A stretch of 64,000 nt of DNA, taken from assembly GCA_032622095.1 (NCBI GenBank), contig CP136062.1, positions 132,451,282-132,515,281 on the forward strand. The letters are read 5' to 3'. The stretch's first letter is position 1. The number at the start of each line of letters is the position of its first letter. Origin of the DNA: Siphonodentalium dalli (lineage: Eukaryota; Mollusca; Scaphopoda; Gadilida; Siphonodentaliidae). Shown here piece after piece: positions 51,278 through 62,579 of the stretch. Position numbers and translations under genes: made by a program. The notes below the pieces were generated by a model, which worked only from the letters and a program-made list of their open reading frames with translations, had not been told where the DNA came from and did not search any database.

Positions 51278-51889
51278 TTAACTGAGCCATGTCTATAATG
51301 CAAAGAAAATGGATGGCAATTCTACTCACTTCAAGCTGTGTCCAGATATCGCTGTTAAGTGACAGGGTCTATGCAAATAAAAACTTTGCTTCTGATGAAA
51401 TAATGTCTCTTATGCATCTCTGACCTGAAAATAGAGAAATAAAAAAAATTTAACATGTGAAGCGAGACCAAATAACGTCAGTGCTCCCAGTGCGGTATAC
51501 AAGTTCATGTTCTGTTTATTTCTGAAAGCCACAAAGCCACAGCATATTCCTGAGAATTCTAAATATTCACTGCAAAATGTGATTTCTATTTTATCACACA
51601 ATTAGCCCCTAAATAAGACACATGTGTATTATCGGTACGCGCAGTGACATAAGAGCTAATAATAGTGCAATGATGTCGATGTCAATGCCGGAACTTTGTT
51701 ATTATTTTAATTAGAATATAATTATGATATTTGATTTGTGTTTGGTTATTTATTGTTGACTGTGAGATCAACATGGGTGATAAGGATGATTGAACAATTT
51801 TGTCAACATGAAAATGGAACTATATTTTTTCTTGAAGGTGTCTTTACTTCCTCTTTGGTTGTGATAAGGAAATCAATATTAATTTTTGT

Positions 51890-52090
51890 TAACCCCAGCC
51901 ATTTCAAATTGTTTTTCTTTGCTAAAATGTGATTATGTGATAAAATGGATCTCAAATTCGTAGTAATTCTATACAAAAATTTTATTAGCCTCATCCACTG
52001 AATTTGATTCGAGCCTCGATCGGCTCGATTCCAATTTAGTACACTTGGTTAATAAATTTTATATAGAATTGCGACTCATTAGAGATCCTC
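51890..52090 (-). repeat. Palindrome-cored repeat, copy 2 (inverted)
   Basis: Reverse complement of 4600-4800: AATGTGATTATGTGATAAAA, GGATCTCAAATTCGTAG, then ACACTTGGTTAATAAATTTT and the second arm. Confidence 0.65.
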
Positions 52091-52299
52091 TATTTAGCAC
52101 GAAACCTGTGTTAATTCTCAAAAAGTTTCAGGAAATGAAAAGAATCCTGCACTGAACAAACCATACCCCAAGTATAGTACACTAGAGGTGTAGGAGAACC
52201 CCTTACCATTTCAACATGAGTGGTGGAGGCACAACATTCAGAAAGGCACTATGCCCACTGTAAAAATAGAAATTTGCACAAATGTCAGTCTTTTTTATG

Positions 52300-52510
52300 C
52301 AACTAAAGTTTATTGGTGGAAAAATTGTTATAACTAGAGGTGGGCTGTCAAACATAATTCATACTCGCAGGTGCACAGGTTCCCATGGTACTAAATATCT
52401 GTGCCAAGCTAAAAAAAAATTGACGAAAAATGTTGGGATAAAAGCTTGGACAAAGTTGTGTCTACGGCTAGAGAGATGGATGGACAAGATGATTCCTATA
52501 TACCCCTCCC
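52300..52510 (+). repeat. Dispersed repeat (GCAATTGGGCTA family), partial
   Basis: AGGTTCCCATGGTACTAAAT and CTGTGCCAAGC parallel 5970-6000; it continues to a GGATGGACAAGATGATTCC tail. Confidence 0.4.
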
Positions 52511-55500
52511 CCATAACTTGTTACAGGGTGTGTAATAACAGAACACTGCAGGTCTTGACAACAGGAAAACCTACACAAGACAATAGTCAAAATTTAATAC
52601 AAGTGATCTAAGACCAAAACAATTTTTTTTTTATAAATATAACAATGTGTTGCAAAGCAAATATGAGGGCAGCTTCTGATGGGGGTCTGTTGCGGACAAG
52701 GAAGCTGAAGCTCCTACAATCCACCTGTGTTTAAAATCACCCTGGGCTTAAATCACCCAGGGGAAATGTCTGCCCATACGACACACAGAGGCATGCAGAC
52801 ACAGTATAGTATCATGACAAATTACTGGCAGAATACCACTTAATGGAATCATAGTGAGAACATAGTGGCATAGATCCATAGTTCACACAGAGCGGACACC
52901 TAAACTGTGAATTCACATAGAAAGGTCAGGTCCATTGGGGGGGCCTACTGACCAGCCAGCATATATCACCAACCCAGGCACATCCTAAAACACGCGACGG
53001 CCGGATAGAGTTAAAGTACGCTGAGGTAATACAATCAGCCGAAGAAGCATGAAGCTGTTATAATAACAGACTACGAACTGATATATAATCTTTTATGCAA
53101 TACACACTGAAAACATACAGACATTTACATCAAAAAGCGACAAAAAAATCAATTTGAATGTGATAACCTTAGTGTGAATAAGCAAATCTGCAGACGGTAA
53201 GTCATGATTTGGTAATACTGACCTATACTGGTGTGAAAGCTTATACATCCATTCAGGCTGACTAACTATAAATTACTGGCCGGCTTGATTAAGGCTGACC
53301 ACTCCGGCCACAAATAAAGAGAATGTGACCCACTTTCTCAATACTTAATATCAGATAGACCTGACAACAATGTAATTTAGCTGCTGGTGGGTCCACACTT
53401 ACCCGACAGTGAAGAATAACTGTTTAATTATCCTCCAAACCCAATCCACAGCCAAGATAATATATATCAGCGTCTATTGTCTGGCTAATACCATTACAAA
53501 CAATCACACGTCTTACTGTTGGTCTAATTTCTCTCCCCAATAACCTGCTATTTCAACTTCTCAGAAAACTCTAAGCATTATAAATTTCATTCGCACCCAG
53601 AGTCCTTTATTCAATGTATTACACACCCCTCTTGAATTTTCAGGATTTAAAAAAAATATATTATATTGAAATGTAACTACTGCCTTGAAAAAAAGGACTA
53701 AAAAAAAACATTCTCAAAATATGATATTTAAGGATGTATTCAGGGTTCCAGATCTTCATTTACAACAACAACATACAAAATGTTACTTTTCGCTTTGTTT
53801 CCTGTTGATTCAGTAAAAAAATATTGAAAATGAAATACGCCATACGCACTAGACTTATAAATACAAAAGAAAGTAGTTTTGTTATAGAAAACTTTACAAA
53901 ATAATTGTTGCTGTCCCTCCAAAACTTTGAAACTATAAGAAATAAATATGTAAAAAATTCAATATCAAACAAGATAGTATAATTAAAGTGGTGCTTATGG
54001 GTTCAGATGTGTTATTTTTATGCACAAATATCTTAATTAAATGCAAAAGAGGTCTCATGAAAATTGGCCTGGAACTCTGAAAACATCTTTAATGTATCCC
54101 CCCTAATGTTGTTGACAATGTTATATAGCCATTAGAAATAAATATTGTACCACTTTTCTATGTAAATTTCAGAATTTCTATTTTAACCCCATAATGAGTA
54201 CTAGCTGATGATTTGTTAGCTGACACTTCCATTATATCACATCTATTTATAACATTTTTATCTGAGCTATTCATAAACTGAAACCATCTATTGTATGACG
54301 TTAATAACAACTAAATGGGCTGACATTTCCTGTACATATAATATGTCATATATTAATATACATATAAATAAAATTAAGTAATAACCTAATGGACATATTA
54401 TGTCGGAAATACAGTATATACAGTATAGTTTACTTGATTCCCACTGATTCATTTGTTGGGATGCCCAACGTCAACATAAGGGTCCCATCCTCAATATTAC
54501 AAAAACACTTTAACAAAATATAATTCACCACTCAAATTCATTATTTTAATTCCCAGAACATATATAAAACTGTGATTACATCTTTAACATAAATCCTAAA
54601 ATGCTCTCTATTGGAAGTAAAATAGTTGTAAGACATGCTTGATCAGGATTCCGGAACAATAAATGGTGTCCAAAATAAAAAAAGCTGATTTTATTGTTAA
54701 CAATCATCTAGATTTTATACTGAAATAATTTTAATTCTAAAACAATTTCAAGTTAAATTCAATTTATTTGACTACGAGGAAGTGCGAATTCAGAAAATCT
54801 AAAAATACTTACATAATTCCCAGAAAATTTTCTATAAATATTGATTTTTAGAACAGACATTTTCTTCAAAGAATGACACAGTTAATAAAATTTGTCACAG
54901 ATATAAAAATCATCCAATCAGATAAATCCATAAAATTTATCTCCAAAGACACAGACAGTTGTTGAGGTCAGTTTCATCCATAAACCACTAATTCACTGAA
55001 TCCTCTATTTAACCATCTGGACACAGAACCTGTTAAATAGAACACCTCTGGAGAAGCATGTGGACATAGATCACATAACTGTATGCTGGATTCTCCCGCC
55101 AAATGATGAAACAACAAACAGATCAGTAGTACTGTCTAATACCATACAGCTGACATACACACCAGTCCCATGATAAAACTCAAATGGCTGCTTTGCATAA
55201 ATGTTCCCGCAATTATCTTCAGCACAGACAAATCTCTCATTAGGCAGTACAATATGGGGTCCATGGTTATTTAGTTAATGCCGTTAGCTCTAGGTTGATC
55301 AGATTTCTACTGCACTGTTTAGCCAGGCCCCAGGAATGATTAAAATTCTCTCATTACAAACTGATAAGGCTCCCATATGGTAACACTGATGAGAACTTGT
55401 GATAAATTCTCTGCTACCAATTAATTTAAAATTTTCTGACATAAACTAAGGTTGGAAAAACAACCAGTAGAAAATTTAGGTAGTGAGGGCAATGAGAGAA

Positions 55501-55744
55501 ATATCATTACCAAGGCCAATCAAATGTAGCTAGTGCTTTAGCTAGGAAGTTATGGCTTCAATATGGTACCTATTGTGTTAATGGATTTAACAAATTCATG
55601 GGATTGAATGTCATTGTATGTCCAGAAATCCCTGCATGCTAAATATATACATGTATCTAAATTCTATAATTAGAATGGGCAACTCATGAATTTAACATTG
55701 AAAATAATCGGATAATTAAAAATATAATGACAAGGATTATTTAA

Positions 55745-56470
55745 CCCTTTACCCAACAAACCGGCCAAAACCGGCCAAATAAAGCTTCAACAGCCTAAAA
55801 TATCTTCGGTCTGTCTCAATAGAACCATACAAATATGGATATCATTGGAACCGGCTCCTTGACCACATTGTGATAGTTACAGTTAGCCCTGTGCCAATGC
55901 ATTCTCTTATATATGCGAGTCGACCATAGGTCGCCTCGCATATATAAGAGAATGCATTGGCCTAAAAAAAATCTTTTTTTAACACTTTTTACCATTTTTT
56001 CTTACATTCTTTAACAATTTTATAATTTTTAATGTGTTAAGCCAATGCATTCTCTTATATATGCGAGGCAACCTATGGTCGACTCGCATATATAAGAGAA
56101 TGCATTGGCACAGGGCCCTTCTGTCTTCGGTCTTCTGTCTTCGGTCTGTCTCAATAGAACCATACAAATATGGATATCATTGGAACCGGCTCCTTGACCA
56201 CATTGTGATAGTTACAGTTAGCCCTGTGCCAATGCATTCTCTTATATATGCGAGTCGACCATAGGTCGCCTCGCATATATAAGAGAATGCATTGGCCTAA
56301 AAAAAATCTTTTTTTAACACTTTTTACCATTTTTTCTTACATTCTTTAACAATTTTATAATTTTTAATGTGTTAAGCCAATGCATTCTCTTATATATGCG
56401 AGGCGACCTATGGTCGACTCGCATATATAAGAGAATGCATTGGCACAGGGCCCTTCTGTTGGGTAAAGGG
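55745..56470. mobile_element. Type F TTAA element (CCCTTTACCCAACA ends) with internal duplication
   Basis: TTAA at 55741-55744 and 56471-56474. Ends CCCTTTACCCAACA and complement; GGCCAAAACCGGCC near the left end. It has four copies of the shared hairpin because a unit of 335 bp is tandemly repeated (CTGTCTCAATAGAACC at 55811 and 56146). Confidence 0.88.
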
Positions 56471-57738
56471 TTAATACCAAATTAAAGGTGATAGGGGTGA
56501 TATGACATTTTTATCTGTATTCACAAGCAGGATTCCAGAAAGTCAGAACTAATTAAAATCAAGACCTTTCAAGGTTGTTCAAGGCCAATTCTCAGCAAAT
56601 TTCACACTCTGAATTAAATACTGTAATGTGCAAACTGGACTTAACAAGTCACTTAACAAGTCCCACAAGTTGTGCAAATATTGCTGTAATTAAGGCTATT
56701 CAAGGACCCAGGCCTTGAATGACCATTTCTCAAAATGCACGGAAATTCCAGGTTATAAAGGACCTGCGGAAACCCTGGAAAGCCATAACTGGGATTTTTG
56801 CCAGAATATCTTACATCGATATGGCTCATTTGGACCTCCAAATTATCTAACCACAATTTTTTAGAAGGGATATCAAAGCATATATCGATATGAATTATTT
56901 TCATATTTTAATATCTATGGACATATATTCATCCCAGGAATGTGAAAATCTGACTAATAGAACATTTAATAGGAATGATTATTTCTTACAGCAAAATGGT
57001 GTATGACAATCTCATATGTATGGTAGGTGCATTAAATAAAAAAATATGGGGTTTCCCCCCCCCCCCCCCCCCCTATTCTAGGTCAGGGCTGATAAGATAT
57101 CAAACTTTCACTGGATGAATATAAAGCAATCATGCCTTTTAGGACAACAAAACTTCAGTTAGTACAACAAGCATAGATAAAACAAATAACTTACCCATCT
57201 TCTAAGTCAATGATGATGGTGGAAATACCAAAGGAACTCCAGATCACTCAACAAATATCATATTTATTTTCATTAAGTATGCTCAAGCAGGTTGCGATCT
57301 ATACACAGGCAAGATAACATGCAAATCATCTGATTATTCTTGCCATGCAAATGTATTCGTGGGTAATCAAAGTATGGATATTTATGGTTTGAGCATAGCT
57401 GTCACAATATGTTTGTTTGTCTAATGAGAGAGATAGGCTGTATAATTGCACGGGTACTATAGACAAAAGTAATTAATTTTCCCCTCTCTATGACAACACA
57501 GAAATGTGACATACAAACGCATGAAATCTTATCCGTCACAGCGTGTATTACTAAATGATACCTGAGCGATACCTGGGCACGCGAAGGAAGCTGATGGTCT
57601 GATCGCTGATTTATCCTGAACATCATATATGTCCTAAATGTCAAAGAAGCCTGATTATGAATTTCTGAATGTTGTAGGTCAAAATAACGTAATTCTGAAG
57701 TTAAGTAGGTGAAAATAATAGGAAATACTCAGAAGCTT

Positions 57739-58529
57739 AACCCATTCTTTACTAAATACTCATTGATGGATAATGTATAGTTGTGTATTTCCCTTAGGAA
57801 ATGTTCAGATAATTAATTCAACAAACAGTCATATATAGGCCATATGCTGACCTTAATAGCTGAACATTTTCCCATCAAGTTCTTATGCACTTGTATAATC
57901 TGATTGTCTGTTTGTTGTCTGCTTATACACCCCTGGTCAAGTAGTCCTGCTAACATGCTATGATGCTGGTGGTCCTGCTGAATTTCTATGATGCGGGTAG
58001 GGCAAACTGATGCTGTTATTTTTTCTAAAGTTGTCATTTTATTTTCGCAGTGTTTGGCTAATTCGAGCGATTTGAGAAAAATCCAGTGCCTGTATATTCA
58101 AGAACATATATATTTTGGAAAAATATAATAATGCCTGCAATGGTGTTTCTGAAATGACATGAATAACCATCTCGATTATAGTCGATTTTCAACAACAACT
58201 AATACAACCAGTTTCAAAAATATTTCGCAATAAATATGGTTTTGAGTGTTTGATATACATAATGGCTTTTCCTGGATACTTTCAGATTATCGGAACACCA
58301 CAAAAAAGACAAATTAAAACAAATATAACAGTACTATTTGTTAACATCATCAGTTTGCCATTAACAGCATCATAGCAATTCAGCAGGACCCAACCGCATC
58401 ATAGCATATTAGCAGGACCACTTGACCAGGGGTGTTATAATGTCTGAACACCCCTCCAGAAAAAAAAAGACAACTCCAATGTACAATTTTACAACTGATT
58501 GGGAGAATCAATTCAATAAAGAGAGGGTT
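57739..58529 (-). mobile_element. Type B TTAA element carrying a 509-bp insertion
   Basis: TTAA-CCCATTCTTTACTAAATAC at the left; B interior to GTTGTCTGCTTAT. After the inserted element it resumes with TCTGAACACCCCTCC and ends TAAAGAGAGGG-TTAA. Confidence 0.8.
57927..58435. mobile_element. Inverted-repeat element (ACACCCCTGGTCAAG ends)
   Basis: Terminal repeats of about 40 bp: ACACCCCTGGTCAAGTAGTC and the complement of ACACCCCTGGTCAAGTGGTC, continuing through GCTATGATGC. Target is a TA or TAT; the flank is ambiguous. No transposase; superfamily unassigned. Confidence 0.75.
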
Positions 58530-58641
58530 AAATCAACAGATACACAATATTTTAAGGATAAACTTGCTGTTTTCACATTTCCTGTGTAGCTGTCAAGTTT
58601 GGGCCTCTATTTGCAGATTTTTTTGTCCAAAACTTCCTTAA

Positions 58642-58897
58642 CCCTTTGATGACTGGAGCTTCCTGAATTTTTAGTGAAAACCCTGAGCCAAAGCATTCTC
58701 TTATATATGCAAGTCGCCCATAGGGCACCTCGCATATATAAGAGAATGAATTGGCCTAACAATTTTTACCTTGATCTTGTAAGCCAGTGCATTCTCTTAT
58801 ATACACGAGGCTCCCTATGGGAGACTCGCATATATAAGAGAATGCACTGACACAGGGTATTTAATTCTGCACCAGCGCAGCTCCCGTCATGAAAGGG
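58642..58897. mobile_element. Type A TTAA element, full length
   Basis: TTAA-CCCTTTGATGACTGGAG to the complement of CCCTTTCATGACGGGAG-TTAA; two hairpins. Confidence 0.85.
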
Positions 58898-59067
58898 TTA
58901 AAGACTGAGATATAAACAAATTTAATACCATGGATCACTGATATGACATGGTAGTGCCTATACTAACAATTAATAGACCTGTTATTAAACCTCTCAAAAT
59001 AATATTCAGGAGGTTGGTTTGGTAGATTGGAAATATCATTGTTCTTTTTCTGTTTTATATAGAGAGT

Positions 59068-59216
59068 AATCAATTGGTTTCGATGATTACGTGACATAAT
59101 TCACGAGGGGAGCCGGGCCTGGTAAAACCCGAGTGAGCGGAGCGAACGAGGGTTTTACCAATAGGACCGGCTACCCGAGTGAATTATGTCACGTAATCAT
59201 CGAAACCAATTGATTA
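59068..59216. mobile_element. 149-bp hairpin element with perfect 38-bp outer stem
   Basis: Left arm begins TAATCAATTGGTTTCGATG and the right arm is its exact complement over 38 bases. A weaker inner stem pairs GGTAAAACCC with GGGTTTTACC, around a loop GAGTGAGCGGAGCGAACGAG that is unusually CpG-rich here. Probable TA-target MITE. Confidence 0.75.
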
Positions 59217-59221
59217 TTCTG

Positions 59222-59972
59222 TTTATTACACACTTTCAACCACTAAAGTTGCTAATTCTAAAGAGAAGATGTGACAAAATAAGCCCAGATTAGCTGATTC
59301 TCCCATTTTGAACCTCAACGTACAGTTGCGCGTGCAGATACGCGGATGGACACATAATTTAAATAATTGTGACGTAACGATACCGATTGACCTAATTATT
59401 TGGTGCGATTCATTTTTAAAGTTTCGGAAATTACACGATATTTTCTGTCAAAATTGTGTTTATTCTGACCGAACAATCATGGCACTTGGAACGGGATATT
59501 GTGAAGATTCTGATGGTGTGTGTAAATAGTGTTGGTTCATACAGGAAATGTTAGGAAATCGTGCTAAAAGTAGAAGTTTCCGAAGTGACGATATTTTGAT
59601 CATCGACGTAAACAAACACTCGAAGAGTAACACGTGGAAATTCAGCTCGGAACTGGATAAATTAATTGTTCACATGGAATTTTTTATAGTTCATTTTACT
59701 GGAATATGACATCATCCGGATCATCGGAGTCGATAATAGGTAAGATTCTTCTTCATTTTACGGGTTTATTAACTGCTTCTACATCACCGTTGGCAGTTCG
59801 TTTCAGTTCAACTTCAACCATGTTTGAGCCGTAGAAAGTGAAAATAGTTCCGGCGTAGGGCGGGACTGTCAAAATTCGCGTGCTCTCACCGGTGACGTAA
59901 TTCACAGGTGTGACATTATCACTTTTAATTCATCAAGAAATCCTTATAAATCACGGCTAAGTGTGTAATAAA
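59222..59972. mobile_element. Possible 751-bp element bounded by TTTATTACACACT repeats
   Basis: A perfect 13-base inverted repeat encloses a CpG-richer block unlike its neighbours, including TGACGTAATTCACAGG that echoes the adjacent hairpin. No clear target duplication. It could equally be a promoter-like single-copy block. Confidence 0.35.
59706..59739 (+). CDS. Candidate short first coding exon, MTSSGSSESIIG
   Basis: An ATG followed by 11 codons reads MTSSGSSESIIG with a strong donor, G then GTAAGATTC, immediately after. It sits in the CpG-richer block with CRE-like TGACGTAA words, as expected near a promoter. It might belong to a transposon or an unknown gene running rightward. No second exon was found, so this is speculative. 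Confidence 0.2.
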
Positions 59973-59992
59973 AAACTATTAACCCTTTCAGT

Positions 59993-60110
59993 GCCAAGTC
60001 CGATTTTCGTATCAACCCATATCTCCTTGATCATTTTTCAAATTTATTGATTTGAAAAATGATCAAGGAAATATGGTTCGATACAAAAATCGGACTTGGC
60101 ACTGAAAGGG
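59993..60110. mobile_element. Type C TTAA element, 118-bp palindrome
   Basis: Ends CCCTTTCAGTGCCAAGTCC and complement; centre TGATCATTTTTCAAAT and complement. It lacks the CTCTTATATATG hairpin. TTAA on both sides. Confidence 0.9.
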
Positions 60111-60114
60111 TTAA

Positions 60115-60252
60115 CCCTTCCATGACTAGAGCTTTCTGAAATTTTGCGTAAACCCTGTGCCAATATATTCTCTTATATATATGTGAGTCTCCCATAAGGA
60201 GCCTCACATATAAATAATAGAATATATTGGCCTAACAATATTTATCTTGACC
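60115..60252 (+). mobile_element. Type A TTAA element, right part missing
   Basis: Begins CCCTTCCATGACTAGAG directly after the TTAA that closes the type C element; first hairpin then CCTAACAATATTTATC and unrelated DNA. Confidence 0.78.
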
Positions 60253-60636
60253 ACACGGCATGTCAATTTGCCACTGTACATATGAACCACTGACACCTGT
60301 TGAGGAAATGACAAAATTGCCTTTTCCATGAATCAGGCATTGAAAAAAATCAGTGCCATCACTGGATGGTGTATGATGGCCTACTGCCCTATGCACCTTA
60401 CCAACTGAGGCCCCATGCGGCCATGCCCACTAGGACATGTGCGTGCATTCACCAATGAGGATATAGCATGTAATCACCAATGTTCTGCGAGAAACCCTAC
60501 ATCAGAATAGTGAACTTCAAGTCTGACCTCAAGGAAATTTAGAGCGCAGTCAAAGCTTTCATGGGGACACAACCCTCAAAAGTTAAATGTTACCCATTGA
60601 TGGGGGGGGGGGGCACTCTTGAATATATAATACTAG

Positions 60637-61620
60637 CAGGTTAGCCCGCCACTGGCGTGGTTGGTCAGAAACATGACATTTTTTAAATTATTTTGTTTTT
60701 ATTTATATTTTTTTTGAATTTTTAATATTTAATTTTTGTTTAATTTTTTAATATTAATTTAATGTTTTTTTAATTTAATTTATGTTTTTTTGAATTTTTT
60801 AATATTTATTTAATTTTTATTCTAATTGACCTATTTATTTAATTTTTATTCTAATTGACCCGATGAAATCCCCCCTTCCTAGGAACGACAGACAACGCAT
60901 TCGTTGTTTTTCAATGAGTTAATTCATGGTACCCGTCCTAAACTTCCCCGTAGTCCCCGAAAAGAGCGGACAGTCAATTAATCCCGTTGTGAAATCTCTC
61001 TGCATAATATTTCGAGCGATAAGGTTGCGTTGAATTGTAAACAAACGCTTCTTAGATCAATTCTGCCTTTTTAATCGAGATAATTGCATTTCGTCCCGCA
61101 TCCGTATTTCGGACGCATGGGGCTAGTCGTTTAGCCACGTCGATTGCAATAAAGAGCGTTCGTCGTTAACAACTCTGTATATGGTCAATATATCTCTGCA
61201 TAAAATTTCGAGCGATAAGGTTGCGTTGAATTCTAAACAAACGCTTCTTAGATAAATTCTGCCTTTTTAATCGAGATAATTGCATTTCGTCCCGCATCCG
61301 TATTTCGGACGCATGGGGCTAGTCGTTTAGCCACGTCGATTGCAATAAAGAGCGTTCATTGTTAACAACTCCGTATATGGTCAATATAAAGATCGTTGAT
61401 GCCTTAACCCCCGAAGTGGCGTTTGCTGTGATTTTGATGATTGGGAAGGGAGAAGAGGTGCTCTGAGCTTCTTCAAAACACGACCACGCCAGTGTCCGTG
61501 GGATTTTACACTTATATACAAAATTTGAGCTCAATCCGCCCACGCGTTTTCGATTCTATGAAGTACCCACATATATACACACACATATAGGGAAGTCTCA
61601 AATTATATAGTAGATAGATT
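60637..61620 (+). repeat. Retroelement-like block, class unknown
   Basis: Opens with ATACTAGCAGGTTAGCCCGC and closes with AAATTTGAGCTCAATCCGCC, a CA/TA run and TTATATAGTAGATAGATT. That form resembles the tails of non-LTR or Penelope-like elements in invertebrates. It includes a T/A-only stretch (60690-60850) and the 196-bp duplication. No reverse transcriptase is seen. Confidence 0.45.
60991..61387 (+). repeat. Tandem duplication, two units of 196 bp
   Basis: ATAAGGTTGCGTTGAATT recurs at 61019 and 61215, as do CGTCCCGCATCCGTATTTCG and GGGGCTAGTCGTTTAGCCAC. By eye the units differ at only a handful of positions, so the duplication is young. Confidence 0.93.
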
Positions 61621-62265
61621 AGTCCCAATTGTAGATCAAGAGAGAATGTGAGTATTATAAGCTATATAAAATTTGATGCTGGTGGACTCAGTGTATTGCA
61701 TTAGCATGGCTAGATTGCCTGATGACTGGTTACCAGCCATATGACTGGATACCAGCTATTCTATGCTCCACTAGTTATTCACCAAGCTATCTGTGTCAAT
61801 CTGCCCAGAAGCCTGGTTTCTCCTTCATTAGCACCTCATTAAACTCCTATAAAGGACAGGAAGGGCAGTTTTAATAACCACTACTGATGAGTCTGGTGCT
61901 TTACTGGGAGACTGTAACTGAAACCATTGTAAACAAGGCAGAAATCAAGAACGAACCATTCTAGCAGCAAGGGGTGTCAGGGAAGAATAAAAACAATAAA
62001 CTTTCTTAAGTACTGATATTATCACAAGAGGTTCTATTTCTTCCATGCTACAGTCTTCATCTGATAGGGAGCAGGTCTAAATGATTTTCCTCTCCGCCAC
62101 ACCTCACAATCCAAGAGCCACTATTGTCTGGGATTTATATTCGCAGATGATTTGATGCAGCAAAAGAGAAGTTCAAGCATGTCATTATGCTATCAGGTCA
62201 TCTAATCCTAGAGGTTACCACCTGCTGTGTCAATGAGCCAAACTCTAGCAGCAGGGCTAAGGTTA

Positions 62266-62426
62266 CAGTAATGCCCTTAGTAATCAACTTGTTAACCACA
62301 GCAGAATTATGGGTAACTAGCCAGAGCTTTCCGATGAATGGCAACAAGCCATATTTCCGACTAAATCCTGAATAGTTACCCATAATTCTGCTGTGGTTAA
62401 CGAGTCGATTACTTAGGGCATTACTT
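62266..62426. mobile_element. TA palindromic MITE, asymmetric deletion
   Basis: CAGTAATGCCCTTAGTAATC then a jump from GGGTAACT to AGAGCTTTCCGATGAATGG and a full right arm; the terminal G is mutated to T. Confidence 0.85.
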
Positions 62427-62579
62427 TAGTAGGACTCCAGGATATTTACCCCCCTCTCTTCCCAAATGAAAAGTCTGGAATTTTTGTCAGGCTTTTAAAA
62501 TACTGATGGTTTTATGGAGAAAATGTATTCTTCAAAGAATTGTCAGGGATCACAGAAGAACTGAAGGGCAATGCCTGAA

